Part shown: positions 36,056 through 47,931 of the stretch, in pieces
How the letters are laid out: every line of letters starts with the position of its first letter
Numbering within the stretch: position 1 is the first letter of the stretch
Source: Pelargonium x hortorum
Lineage: Eukaryota > Streptophyta > Magnoliopsida > Geraniales > Geraniaceae
NCBI GenBank assembly: GCA_036897525.1
Contig: JAYMTJ010000044.1
Coordinates: 23,751 to 87,750 of the forward strand
Direction of reading: 5' to 3'
Length of the DNA stretch: 64,000 bases
The notes under the pieces: generated by a model
Seen by the model: the letters and a program-made list of their open reading frames with translations, nothing else
The model's database searches: none
Told to the model about the DNA's origin: nothing
Translations under genes and position numbers: made by a program

Positions 36056-39000
36056 TAAAATGACCTAAAAAACTTTTGCTGCTCTAAGGGCGTTGGGCTT
36101 GTATCGAAGTTTATTTCGACAAAACGTAGGAAATCCGCGGGTTTTTTTTGATAGGTGCATTTCTCGAGAAGTCCTGAAAAATAAGGGTAAGCTTTGATAA
36201 ACAGTTCATAACTAAATAATAAATATGTAGCGGAGCTAACTCCTAACAAGTGCTATCTTTCTTTAACACCCTAACAGGTCTAGAGCAAAATCCTAGTCTC
36301 AATAGGAGTCCCTGTCATACTAAGCTAAGCACACTTAAATACCATCATGCAGTCAATTTCAATTCCCCATCCAAACAAAGGAACCTCAGTAACCTATTCT
36401 CTTAGCCAGTCCAATGCCAAACAAGTAGACCAAAGCAGTCCTTGAAAAGTCCTGTCAAGTTCCTGTCTCAATAGCTGTCGAGGTAATAGGCAAGAGTAGG
36501 ATCAATCTAGGAATCCCTTTACTTTAAGGGAAGTGCCTTTATAAGCAGTCTTTCTTTAGTATATTCTATCGCTGTCATATACTACAAATATATAATCTTA
36601 CTCATTTGTCCCTGAATGGGCCGCCTTCCCTCCCAAGTTGAAAACTTTCAACAAAAGCTTGTTCTGAAACAGCCCCCCTTATTTATTACTAAAGCCCTTG
36701 ATTCCGTAATTACTTCCAAGCAAAGACTCTGGATTATATGAATACAAATTCAACAGAATCCCTAAAAGCTGAAGAGGACATGAAAGCAAACCCCCTTTGA
36801 TTGTTAAACCCTTGGCTTTGACAGCGCCTTAAAGAAAAGGAACCCCTTAGATTATAAGATTTTAAAAGGATTGGATTTCCTTAGGTTTTAGACTTATTTA
36901 CTTACTTGTATTTCTTATACATTATTATTTTATTTATCTGGACAAGAGTTTCGTATTATAAACTTAAACTTGTTAAGTCTATTTCTTGAATATGGGAAGT
37001 TGCTAGTCAAAATTCCCGGAGTTGCTTCACCTTCTCTTCTTCGGGTTTTGTAAGGGTTTTTGCTACCAGGGCACCTCACTAAATAAAGGATATTGATTGA
37101 CTCCGATAAGATTTATAGAGGAATACTGGCAAGGACTTCTACTCACAGAGTTGGTAAAGGGTTTTGTTCTATATAAGCTATTTTTTAGGGATACAAAGAG
37201 GAAATCCAAAGACTTTGAACCTGCGGCTACAAGCTTAATTCGGGTTTGATTAACCAGTTGTTGTCATAACTTAATAAAATAAACTCTCTGCGGCATCTAC
37301 TAAAGACTAAGTTATATAGAAAAAAAAAATGGAGATCAGATTTCAAAGTTTATATAATCTCAGTGATTGTACTCCTCACTTTTCGTGCTCTCAATTCTTT
37401 GTTACTTTTGATTCCGGCGGATAGATAATAGTCTAGTAAAATTAACCGGAAAATAGTAAAGCAAAGAACCCCTGAGGGTTTATATAAATTCAAATTCTTA
37501 TTACCAGTTTATCTGCTTTAAGCTGTGGATACATTTCCATTCCAGAAAATGTAGTATTTACCCTACTTTTTATAAATATAGACCTATCCTTTGAGCCTTA
37601 GTTTTCTAATTCTTATTCCTAGAACAGAAAACCCAAATAGACAAGAAAATGCTTGCTTACGCATATTCAGAAATACCCAATACCTAGAACTGCTTTCATA
37701 CTTTAAATGTTTAAAATGAATTAGTATACTTAGTTGCTGGAGAAAGATACACCTTAAGAGATACCAGTTACTACCTTGCTCTTATGAATACGAAGATTCT
37801 CTAAATAAAACCCAAAGGAGACCTAAGCCAGCTATTACATACACCCTTAAAGCTTTAAAGCTATCTTCCTTAAAATATACTGGAAATTCTTTCTTTGTAT
37901 GTAAAAAGCTCTTTCTTTAAGTTAAGTAAGGAGTTCCTTAAAATCAGGAAGACGCAGATAAGACACTAAGAAAAAACTTTTAATATTAAGTTGTAAAACC
38001 TTCCCTCAGTCTTGATCAAACGGGGGTATAATTACTCCAGAAAGTAAAGCTATAAGTTATAAGTTCACAAATCCTAAAGTATTCTATGAGAGCTCGTCTA
38101 ACTTAGATAATAAATAACCCTAGCTACTAAGACCTTAGTTATAGAATTTCTTGTGATCCTGTGAGAAACTAGAAACGCCTGAATGGACTCCCCTAAGCCT
38201 TAATCCTCCTATTTACCAAGCCCTTGAACACTAAACCCAAGTAGAGAACATAATGAAGGAAAGTCTATCCTATTAAATTACACGAGAGTTACCCATTTTA
38301 AAAGTTAAAAGTAAGTTTTTTTTATTTTCAGTATTACTATAAAGAAAGCGCTTACTTTGAGGACGTGGAGTCCACTATACTTCTGGGGTTCTCTCTTGTG
38401 TTATGCAAGTATATTATTTATTACCAAGAAAGATCCGCGACTCTTTTTTACTATATAAAAAAAAGCAAAATTAATTAGGTTTAGAATTTCCCAAATATAC
38501 TTAACAACTAATATAAAAAAAAAAGGGGGAAGGTCAGTACACTGCATTTGAGCTGTGGAATATTTTTAGAGAGGGGCTTTTGCTTCTTAGTCTTAGGCTA
38601 AAGCTCTGGTTTTAGCGTAAAGGTTTACCGCTAGACCTAAACCAGCAAATGTATTCGAGTGGGAAGCTTTAATGAAGAAAACAATAAGTGAAGTAACAAA
38701 AAACAATAATATCATTCTTAGTCGATTCAACAAATTCCTTATTTAGTAACTAGTCTGTCCGCAGGTTGCTGTTTAATTTAATAAGATTAAGCACGAGGGC
38801 TACTAACTGAACCCTATGAACTCAAGTAAGTTATTATACATAAAAGACCTTAACAATAGGCCCGTAATCCTCAATTTGTTCAACTAAGCCTCTTCAAATT
38901 AAAATATAAAGAAATTGAGAATCTCTTTAAATATAAGAGAAAATTTTATCCAAACTTGTAGAGGCCTTACGCCTCCCATTCGGAAGTACGGAAATTAGTA

Positions 39001-39472
39001 TCAGATAAATCAATTTCAAGAGATGGTATGTAACGAAATTTATATAGTTGAGAAACCCGAGGTTAAAGTTTCTGGCCCAGAGAGAAGCATTCGTCCTTTG
39101 CGGCAAACAGTATAGACTGTCCGCTTGTACTAAGCTTTAAGTCCATAACATAAGAAGAGCAACCCTCAACCTAGGTCTTTATTTCAAAACCAAAAACACT
39201 CAATGTACTCATTCTCTTTGTCTTAATGAAGATGATAAGATATTCAAACTTATATTATCCTTAGCGGCTGACTTGTCCTACCATACCATTACAAGTCCTA
39301 AGGACGGGTGCTCATCAAGGTTATATTCTCCACTATTCTAAGACTACCTAACAAGTTTAATGTTAATAATTACTAAAGAATATATATACTTTGTTTGATA
39401 AAAACGTCTATTATTAGCAATATTCTATACTAAGTAAGACAGGGGTCCTACATAAGGCATAAGGGTAACACA

Positions 39473-39488
39473 ATTCGAACCTTTGCAT
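39473..39488 (-). pseudogene. tRNA-Gln T-arm fragment
   Basis: On the minus strand ATGCAAAGGTTCGAAT is identical to 16 consecutive bases of plant mitochondrial tRNA-Gln (variable region into T-loop). Nothing before or after continues the match. It is one of three such fragments in the window (see 15533 and 53702). Confidence 0.45.
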
Positions 39489-39609
39489 TTAATTGTTAAA
39501 AAAAACCTTGTACTTAATCTATCTTGACTTTCGCACTTTCATATAGATTGTACTCTCAAAAGGTAAACTACGAGCATTTAATTCTTATTTATTTGTTTGA
39601 ACTTGTCCC

Positions 39610-39622
39610 AGGCCCAGGGCCT
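39610..39622. repeat. Palindrome AGGCCC-A-GGGCCT
   Basis: Perfect 6+1+6 inverted repeat, GC-rich, in A/T-rich DNA. Confidence 0.5.
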
Positions 39623-40488
39623 TTCCCCTTAGGCGTAAAAAGTTCTCAAAAAAAAAAAGGTTAAAAGCCCCGCAATTAGTTTTTTTTATTAAAGTACTCC
39701 TAAAATTTACCAGGACGTAAAAAAAAATTTCCAAGGAAGGAAAGGGCGCACAAGTGCAAGGACCCTCTAAAGTCTTTTATTACCGGCAACCTAGATAAGT
39801 TAAAATTAATTCAAGCTCTCCTGATTGATCCCTAACCTAAATAGTAGCATGGGGGCTAACCCTTAAAATATTATTCAAAAGTATTCTTGTCTTTATTTTA
39901 TGCTTTTTTTTTCATTCCTATATAACTTACTTTTTAACAAACTAGAATTTCATTGCACATTTTACTACAATCTCGACTCTACTAGGAAGTGATCAATCTT
40001 AGATAGATAAATATACTCAAAGAATAATGCATGAACTTAAAAAATCTATTTCAATGGAAATTTCTTGATTAACGCATTCGATCTTTTTTGATTGAATAGG
40101 ACTCCCTTTTTAATGACAGCATTAAGTGGAATTCAGATGGTTTACTCGTTCAAATCTTCTTTGGAAGCATTACACTATAATTTAAGAAAATTCCCAAAAC
40201 AAAGGAGAGTTATTTAGTGGATTCTTTAGACACGAGCTAGTTAAGTTTATGCTTAATAAGTGCTTTGTTTTGATCAGAAAAGGGCTTATCAGTACTTCTT
40301 TAATTACAGGACGCGGTAGCTTAAAGTTATTAGGAAGGAGTTTTCCAATAGGCGCGGCAGCCCAGCGAATCTAGTGAATCAAGCAAGCTTGCCTTATTCT
40401 TGAATCAGGTCCTCAGATCGAAGTTCGATTCGTAAGTATCTTAGTCTAACTCCAAGAAATTGAGTAGCTTTTCATTGTAAAGGTCTCT

Positions 40489-40527
40489 CCTCGGTCCTCG
40501 GTACTGGGTTCAAGTCCTATTACGCCC
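40489..40527 (+). pseudogene. T-arm and acceptor-like tRNA fragment
   Basis: After a 7-bp tandem (CCTCGGT twice, 40489-40502) the sequence CTGGGTTCAAGTCCTAT forms a T-arm with four of five pairs including one G-U, followed by TACGCCCC in acceptor position. No matching 5' acceptor is found upstream. Unidentified. Confidence 0.25.
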
Positions 40528-41179
40528 CTCTGTTTGAGTTGGTACTTATTTTAGAACTCTGTATTGAGTATGTTCTATAGAGAGGGTCCTATTAAATTCG
40601 GATAAGAAATTTTTAAGGAACTTATAGCTTTTCTAAGGGTTCCTCAAAGGAGCATTTCCTTTTAGAATTCTTCTTTCCTCAGCCAAATCTGTAAAATAGG
40701 GGGATATAATGTCTTTGGGAGAGCTGGGGTACTGCAAATTTTAAGTCTTAATAATAAGGTGTAAGTTTCTTCGACTTGAACTCGTGTATTGTCTTATTTT
40801 CTAGGTTTTCGATTCGAGATAAAAGACATTGAGGAGTAAAAAGAACTGAAAGTTAAAGCCTGCTCAATTGATATGCGTTTTTACGTGTTAGTTAGACAAC
40901 CCCCTTATGTTACCAAAATTAGAACTTGTATGCTTTATTCTAAATTCTAAGTTTCTGTCAATGAAAGCTGTTGAAGGGAAATCCCTATACGAGTCTACTA
41001 CAAGATTTTTTTAATTAAAAGCTTCGTTTGAAATTTATTGCGCAATTTATATTCCGTAACTACCAAGGGTAATATAAGAGAGATACCTTTCTTAGGAATT
41101 ATTAGAAACCTTGTAGTGTAATGTAACTTGCGGACTTACTGAACTCAGTCTTCCCAGTTCTCCGTAGCTTTTAATTGTA

Positions 41180-41850
41180 TCAGAAAACAACTCCCCCTTA
41201 CTTGATTATTAAACCTGAGGAATAACCTGGATTCATTCCCACCAAAGCAAAGTTACCTTAATTTACAATGAAAGGCCTATCCCGTTAAAGCTGAAAACTC
41301 TCTAACATAAAATAAGGACATTTACTTCAGCTTAATCCTAAGAAAGAATTCCCAATCAGAAAACCTAGTACCCACCACAGACCAGGAAAACTCTGACATT
41401 ACATTAAAAAAACCCTGGTTTCTTATACATGCTATTAGCCAGCCTTCCCTGTAGTACGAGAGCCATAACCTTAGAGAGCCTTACTCACGAGAGAGCCCCT
41501 GAGCCAGAAAGATACCCATTAGCTGAGATACTTACAAGAGCAAAATAGAAAGCACAATAAAAAGAAAGTCAAACTTTCTTTCAACAAATACTAAAGATTA
41601 TAGGAATACTAATTAAAGCCAAGAAACCTAATCTTATTTTATCAATTATTCCTTTATTTACCTTGTACTATAACCCAGAAACAAGAAACACATAAAGCCT
41701 AACCTTTCCTTGGAAATCCCAAAACCACAAAATACAGTTACTAGAAAGAAAACTGAAGAGCTATCAATAAGGCTTACGCTGATACCAAAGCTACAAACTA
41801 TTATATTAAGATTAAGTAAGGGAAATTATCCCATTCCATTAATCTAAGAG
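41180..41850. other. A/C-rich island, unidentified
   Basis: The plus strand is A/C-rich and G-poor, as at 27.2-28.0 kb. One plus frame is open for about 47 codons around 41.41-41.55 kb and includes MLLASLPCSTRAITLES. No family recognised. Probably of the same origin as the other islands, but I found no long shared module. Confidence 0.3.
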
Positions 41851-43780
41851 TAACTGACTATTTAAGGTTGCCTAGGGGAAAGGACTCGGTCTTTATCCTT
41901 TGAATCTGATTTAAAGGGATGGGATATCCTTGAAATTATTATACAGAATGCTTTATTGCCTGGATACTCTTTACATTGAAGTGCTCTATACTATAAATGA
42001 AATATCTCTTGTTCTGGAAATTCTTAATACTTTATGTGCTTATCAGTTAAATTAAAAGAGGAGTATGCCTTATAAATAAATGAGAATCAATACACCTTGT
42101 AGATCTACTACAACTTGACTTCTGCGCTAGACTTTTGGCGATAGAACTGAACTCCTTTATAGTTTCATATACTAGAGCTTTCACAGTTTTAGACTTAGAG
42201 TTGCACACTGGAGAAAGATACTTACAACCTTAATAAAGAGATACCCGTCTTGTAAGCTACTTCCATGCTGCCCTATATGTGCTTTAGAATTCCTCCTTTA
42301 CCTATTCCACCTTCCGGATACTAAGCATTACATCAAGCAACAAAAGCCCCTACTATGATAGTTAAACCTTTTTTTTGTGAAGGAGCTAGTTCTTTCCTAA
42401 TCAGGTAAATACTTTACTAAAGATTATGAATACTGATTAAAAGGGAAGGGTCTCACTGTAGAGTTCTATAGATGCAGGTATAAAGTACTCTCCGTACAAG
42501 GTGGTAAGGGTATCCGGATTACATTTCTTTCTATCAGCGAAAAATGGATCTTACAGGGATAGCACTTACTACTAGAAAACCTGAACCTGAAAGCCCTAAA
42601 TCCTTGATATAATACACAATAGACACCTAAAAAAACTCTGGTCATGGACTTTTGAGTACTTATAATCGAACCAAAATGTGAGCTAAAATTGAAAAGAGAG
42701 TCCCTTTTTTTGTATTCCTGATTACATCTTCTACAGACAACCCTTAACTTAAAATCGCATATACATATACTTATAAAGCCTTTCAAGAGCTGTCCCGGGC
42801 CTAAAGCTAATTCCCTCTAAAAATCTTTAATCCTATAAAAGTAATTAGAGGGAACTTTTGTTAATACGAGTTACCTAAGAGCTACAGCTACCACAACGCT
42901 CTATACCGTCATACCTTAGTTAGATAACGGGACCCGCCGGAATCCTAGTTACTTTAAAAGTTTATTAGGCAAAAAGACTCTAGCGCCTTTCTAATATCTA
43001 AGCAATAGGGGCCCTAGACTACCCTAACATAGCAAAATTAGGACTCCTTTTCCATTTTAAACCTATTTACTTTTTTAGTGTATGAAAGAGCAAATATAGT
43101 AAGTTTAACAGAAAATAAAGACCCCGTAATTACCAATTAATTACCGGGGGATTTCTATTAGAATATATCCTTGGCTTGAGTCCCCCTTTGATAACATTAA
43201 AAAAATTCAAATCTTGTGCGGGAGCCCCGCTAAACGGAAGTCTCAAGGGATTCTTTATTAGATAAAAACAGGGAATGCTCTCAACCGCCGGGAAACTCAT
43301 ATTTCTAATACTTACTTCATATTGTCAAAGGTTGTAAATTAAATAAAACAACCCCTATATGCTTATTAAAAGTTCAAAAGACTCCGCGTAGACTTTAACA
43401 GGAGCAGCAGAAACTATTCCTAGGCGCTTTAGTTCATTACCTTTTGAAAGTCGGATACTGTGGATTTGGTAGGGTTGTTTCAATAGAAAATCTTTATGAT
43501 AAGAAGTCTTTCACTTAGTAGGAGTTTCCTAATCCTTTGTAGCTGATTTCAGGTAAAGCTGAAACTCTCGTAATATAAATAACACTTGAGCTTGAGACTT
43601 CTTCCAAAAAGCCCTTTAACACAAAGACATTAGCTGAACAAATGCTTAAAAAGAAATTCAAGGATAAAGAAATCCCATAAGCTTTCACTTCTAGCTCATT
43701 GACCTTGATAGAAACCCAGCTTTTAGCCTTTAGTTAGACCCCGAAAACAAGCTTACTGCACCGAAACCTGGAAAAATAGA
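41851..43780. other. Intergenic tract, no gene recognised
   Basis: A/T-rich spacer with a 106-codon minus-strand frame (42466-42786) that is within chance expectation and resembles nothing known to me. It contains the hairpin at 43122-43150. Confidence 0.55.
43122..43150. repeat. Hairpin CCCCGTAATTA / TAATTACCGGGG
   Basis: The two arms (43122-43132 and 43138-43149) pair over 11 bp with one bulged base around a 5-nt loop. No gene adjoins it. Confidence 0.65.
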
Positions 43781-43789
43781 ATAAAACGG

Positions 43790-43980
43790 ATTGAACTTAC
43801 TTTTTCTTACTGACTTTCATAACTTCTTCTTTATTGACTTACTTCTTCGTCTTCATAGCTCTCTATTATTAGTAAGTATTAGCCCGTATTCTTATTAGTA
43901 TAATAGGAATGAAACACCTTCTTGTAGCTAGGAAGCCCTAAGCTCATGTATTCTATAAAGGAATTCTACTTCTACTTTCC
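43790..43980 (-). pseudogene. Relic reading frames, family copy 3
   Basis: Minus-strand frames are Lys-rich and interrupted. One reads LGLPSYKKVFHSYYTNKNTG before a TAA, recalling GLGYKKVKAYTK at 63.9 kb. Another reads RAMKTKK, TAA, VNKEEVMKVSKKK, TAA, recalling QVMTKK, TAA, V at 35.3 kb. The 16-mer GACTTACTTCTTCGTC (43836-43851) is identical to 35276-35291, with 12 of its bases again at 35176-35187. Function unknown. Confidence 0.3.
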
Positions 43981-44910
43981 TTTTACAAATTCATTTCGAT
44001 ATTCTCTGTAAGTGTTGTACATCTTAGAGTCCTTTTCAAGATGTTTTAGAATTAAACCCTTAACTAACAGGATAGTCAATTCGCAGCTTAGCTTAGAGAA
44101 ATTACAGTAGAATCTCCCCAGAAAAGAAAGATTTCTAGGAAAAACATATTCACAAACAAGAGTGCCGATTCAAGGCATAGAAGAGCCCCTCTTTATTACG
44201 GACAAATAGGTGTACGACTTTGTAATTACATACAAGGCGTTAGCATTAAAAGTATTATAATCTCTATAGAAATTGAGAAATTAATGTTTCCAGAAAACTA
44301 AAGTATGCTAAGTGAACAAAATTCCTTTTACCCGACTTGTTTGTATAGGGACCCTCCCTTAATCTCTTTTGATAAGGTAAACATTAAACTCGTAATAGAT
44401 CCTGAATTGTCTAATTCTAATAGAGAGTTCTTGTGTTTACTAAAACTTTACAGGCCCCTCCCAGGAATCCCGTGTATTGTAATTTTCAGGATGAGCTCGT
44501 AAAATACCCGCGGAACTCCTTAAACTTGTATATTCTTCGGGCTTTGTCCTAATTTTTATCTGTTCTGGTTTGATAGTTGGTAGGAAAATGAATCCTGATA
44601 TTACCCCTCACTGTAATTAGGATTAAGCCTTGTAGATTACTCCGATTTTACTATATTTTTTTTGTAACCTTGAGTTACTTATCTCAAAAAAAAAGGCGGG
44701 ATTGTTCATTTAACTCTTAAAAGCCTTAAGGAGAAACAAGCATATAATACACATTTTATAAAGGAAAGGTGGCACTCTTAGAATATAACTTAGTTCTTAC
44801 CCCAGCTCCCAAAAAGGGAGTCAAAATCACTTAAATAAAGAACTTGTTGCTTGTACTCTTAAAACTCTTACCGAAATCTACTAATTAAAGTACAGTCATT
44901 TTAGATAGAA
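43981..44910. other. Intergenic stretch, no gene recognised
   Basis: A/T-rich spacer. A 65-codon frame at 44305-44502 is of chance length. Confidence 0.55.
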
Positions 44911-44916
44911 GCGCCC

Positions 44917-44995
44917 CTAGTTGAAATTCTAGAATCCCCGGTAGAACGTTCAGCTTCAGACCGGAAAATCGAGAGTTCAAGTCCTGTTAACTAGA
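44917..44995 (+). pseudogene. tRNA-like element, trnW-like D-arm, UCA at anticodon position
   Basis: A cloverleaf of near-normal proportions can be drawn. The acceptor CTAGTTG pairs with TAACTAG in all seven positions, ending in a G-U. A D-stem TTC/GAA closes an enlarged 14-nt loop containing CGGTA. The anticodon stem TTCAG/CCGGA (three pairs plus a G-U) holds the loop CTTCAGA, with T33 and a purine at 37, so the anticodon would be TCA. The variable region is 5 nt. The T-loop TTCAAGT is normal, but the T-stem GAGAG/CCTGT pairs poorly: one good pair, two G-U, one A-C, one A-G. CGGTAGAACGT and its distance of 25 nt to GTTCAA equal those of plant tRNA-Trp(CCA). It is either a decayed trnW or a strongly diverged tRNA. 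Confidence 0.4.
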
Positions 44996-45835
44996 AAAAT
45001 CTCTCTTAGTGGCTATTGTACACAGCGCAACCTTATGAGTGCTTTAGAGTCCTCCCGCTAAATTAGGAGCTTTGTCTTGATACAAACTTCCACATGACGA
45101 CTCACAGAAAGAGTCCAATTAATAGTGGATGCCTGTCTTTAGCTCTTGCCTTAAAAGAGAGGGGTCACCCAAAAATATCCCAGGGATTCCGGTATCGAGG
45201 AACTTAAGAGTTAAAAATAGCTAACATTTAATCCCAAAAATCTAATAAAGGGTACTCTTGTGACAAACGTATCAAGTTAAGTGCTCCTCACAATTTCATT
45301 TCTACTCGACTGGAAAAAAAAGCTCCCATCTTTTTTTATTTGCAGCTCCACACTACAAGAAAAGTCTCCCATTAGTCTGAAAAGTATAATGAAAAGTTTC
45401 CTTGAGCTTGAGGGTGTATTTAGTTTTGACTTCTATCCTCTTAGTATAACCCTTGTGTAAGACTAGAAAGTCGAAATAGGGATTAAAATGAAACCTTAAT
45501 TAAATAAAGGAAACTCTCGCCTAGGAGTCTTTTGAGCCTTTCTATTTCACTATGATAGAACCCCGGCCCCTTTTTATTGTAGAGTAACTCGGGTTTAGTG
45601 ACCTACAGATTTTAATTTAACAAAAAGTTTCGGTGCAGTTCTTTATATAGCTTTTCTTTGAATACGTTTCGGATTCCTATTATCTAACCAAGGCAAGAAG
45701 ACCACACTTTGTTGCTTACCAGACCTACGAAGTTGTATATCTAGAATCCCACCCTGTGTTATATAAGTTACAAGTAAATCTTTATTACGCTCCTAGGAAT
45801 TCAAGAATATATATAAAGAACTTTTAAGGTACTAG

Positions 45836-45855
45836 AGTATAGTATAGTATAGTAG
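45836..45855. repeat. TAGTA microsatellite
   Basis: Three to four repeats of GTATA/TAGTA, as also seen at 21546-21570. Confidence 0.6.
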
Positions 45856-45913
45856 ACTCTTTTAAAAAATGATAAGTAAATCTTCATTGGAAACGTAACC
45901 CACGCCACGGGGG

Positions 45914-45930
45914 ATTCCCTAATAGGGAAT
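45914..45930. repeat. Hairpin ATTCCCT-AAT-AGGGAAT
   Basis: Perfect 7-bp arms around a 3-nt loop. Confidence 0.6.
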
Positions 45931-47882
45931 AGAATTTCATACTACTGTAATAAAGAATAAAGATTGACAAAAAGAAAATTATTTTGAATAATACCTTTAA
46001 TATAAAGTAGAAACCCGTAAGTGTTTCCTGATTAGTACTTTAGCCCTTGGGATTCTAAGTTACAGAGCCGTTGAAATACGAAATACATAGGGTGAGAGTA
46101 GTTTGTACTACAAATAAGGAATACTTCTTTTCGTTTATAGAAGGGAAATCCCTGTATTAAGTTATACAAGACTCTTAAAATAAGTAAGTTTTTTCGTGCC
46201 GCCGCAGGTTTTGGTTCGTTTTTATTTTTAAAAGTGGACCCCGCGTTGCTAATAAGCCTCTTATTTATATGTTGTGTTAACTAATTCGGTCTAGAAATGT
46301 AGGCTTTCTGGCAGCATAAATAATTATGGTACTTTTACTTGAACTTAGGGGGGCGGGCTTTCTTTTCTAGCAAATATTTCAAGAGGTACAACGCTCTATT
46401 TAACAAAAATTTACAAACCTATTCTTCACTAGACTATAGTCCCCAGAAAAAACTGAAATTTAATTTAGGGGAACGCCCTTCACTTCGAAGTAAATCCGAG
46501 CAATCCAGCAGATTAAAAAAACTAATTCCGAATCTCAGGGGACCCCCTAACCCTTATGAATATGAAAATCCTTACTCACATGAATCCACTTTAATTATAC
46601 CCCATAATTGAAATTCCGATTTATACCAGAGCCGTGCTAGGACTAAAAAAAAGAGTATGAAGTTCCTTTGAAAGTTTTTAGTAGCGGCTGCCCATAAGAA
46701 AGGGCTCAGAAAGATTGCCTTGAGTTAGAAAACCCTTTACTTTAAGCGAAAGCACGGTAGAAATTTTTTCCTTATTTGTTTGTACTACTCACAATGGATC
46801 TCCCGGATGTTGTAAATTTATGCACCTTTTGTACCTAAATTTTAGCAGACTATAGAAAGATTTCTCCCTCAACTTCTTTTTATTTACCCGTAATTGACAA
46901 GCTCTCTCTTCCTAATATCAAGGAAACTTGTCTTGAAACTCTCCAGGATAAAGGCTACTCAACTAGAGGTAAATACATAACTAAGACAAGAACTGCGTAT
47001 TTTGTGTGTTTTGTGTTTCACAAGGGCTCCCTTAATTACGCAAGGATATCCGTACATAGATTTTGCTTTTCTGCTACTGTACATTTTAAACACGGAAATC
47101 TAATAAGAAATTTAGTATTAGAACATAAAGATTTGAATATAATCAAAACTGACCGCGACTCAATCTCGCGAATTTCGAGCTCCCGGGTCTAAACGAGTGA
47201 ATAAAAAACTCTAACTTACGGACTTCATTTTGTAATATACTTGATAAAAAATGAAGTACCAAAAAAATCCTTTTTTAGAGTACCCCTGCAGCTTTTTTTT
47301 TCATTTGATTTCCTTGTATCTATTGTCCAGTTTCTGAAACTATACTTTGCCTTGCACCTTTGAGTTTCCCTTTGTTTGTAATAAAACCTATCCTCATATT
47401 CGAGACTCCTCCTAAATCCTTAGGACCCATCAAGCTGCTATAAGCGAGCAGATTTCCTTAGAAAACTCCTGCCTAGTAAACTACTGAGCTAAAAATACCT
47501 TGTAACAAGAGATCCAGGGCTAACCTCTCGGAGTTAAAGAGCTTTTAGGGGATCCCTACAAAGCATAACAAATTCCTAACTTTAGATACCAACTTTAGGT
47601 AACTGTACTTTTTACACACCTTGTGTGGGATATTAGTAACTAGATTTTAAAATCGTGCGCAAGAAAGGTGACCAAGACCGGAAAGGAAGAGCTTTGCAAA
47701 AATGTTTTTGAGGCTTACGTTATACGTTACTGGAAAATACCCAATCTGGACTGGAAGCTTTAACTAACATCTAAGCGCTATAATTTAAGGACTGAAATGT
47801 CAAGATTACTACTTTAATTTGAGAACTTAAGAATTTCGGTCTGTAAGAAGCAACTAAATTCTTATCCATTCTTAAGTCAATT

Positions 47883-47931
47883 CGACTTGAACCGTAGCCC
47901 TGTTTTTTTATTTCTCTTTTTTTGCTCTACC
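47883..47931 (-). pseudogene. tRNA-like fragment with A-rich centre
   Basis: On the minus strand GGTAGAGC (an A-box/D-arm consensus) is followed 30 nt later by GGTTCAAGTCG (T-loop), close to normal tRNA spacing. The interval is nearly all A and forms no anticodon stem, and no acceptor stem is found. A decayed tRNA or a coincidence. Confidence 0.2.

Larger units (their letters stand above)
36056..41180. other. Intergenic tract, no gene recognised
   Basis: Mostly A/T-rich spacer. Around 36.26-36.8 kb the plus strand is A/C-rich, like the islands, but I found no recognisable frame there. It holds the trnQ-like T-arm fragment (39473-39488), the palindrome at 39610-39622 and the T-arm-like fragment at 40.5 kb. 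Confidence 0.5.

Noticed and set aside
42466-42786. 106-codon minus-strand ORF with several cysteines
   Set aside because: The cysteines are not spaced as a zinc-binding motif that I can name, and the length is within chance expectation.
46339-46611. 90-codon plus-strand ORF
   Set aside because: It begins only at TTG, lacks an ATG near the start and has no recognisable domain.
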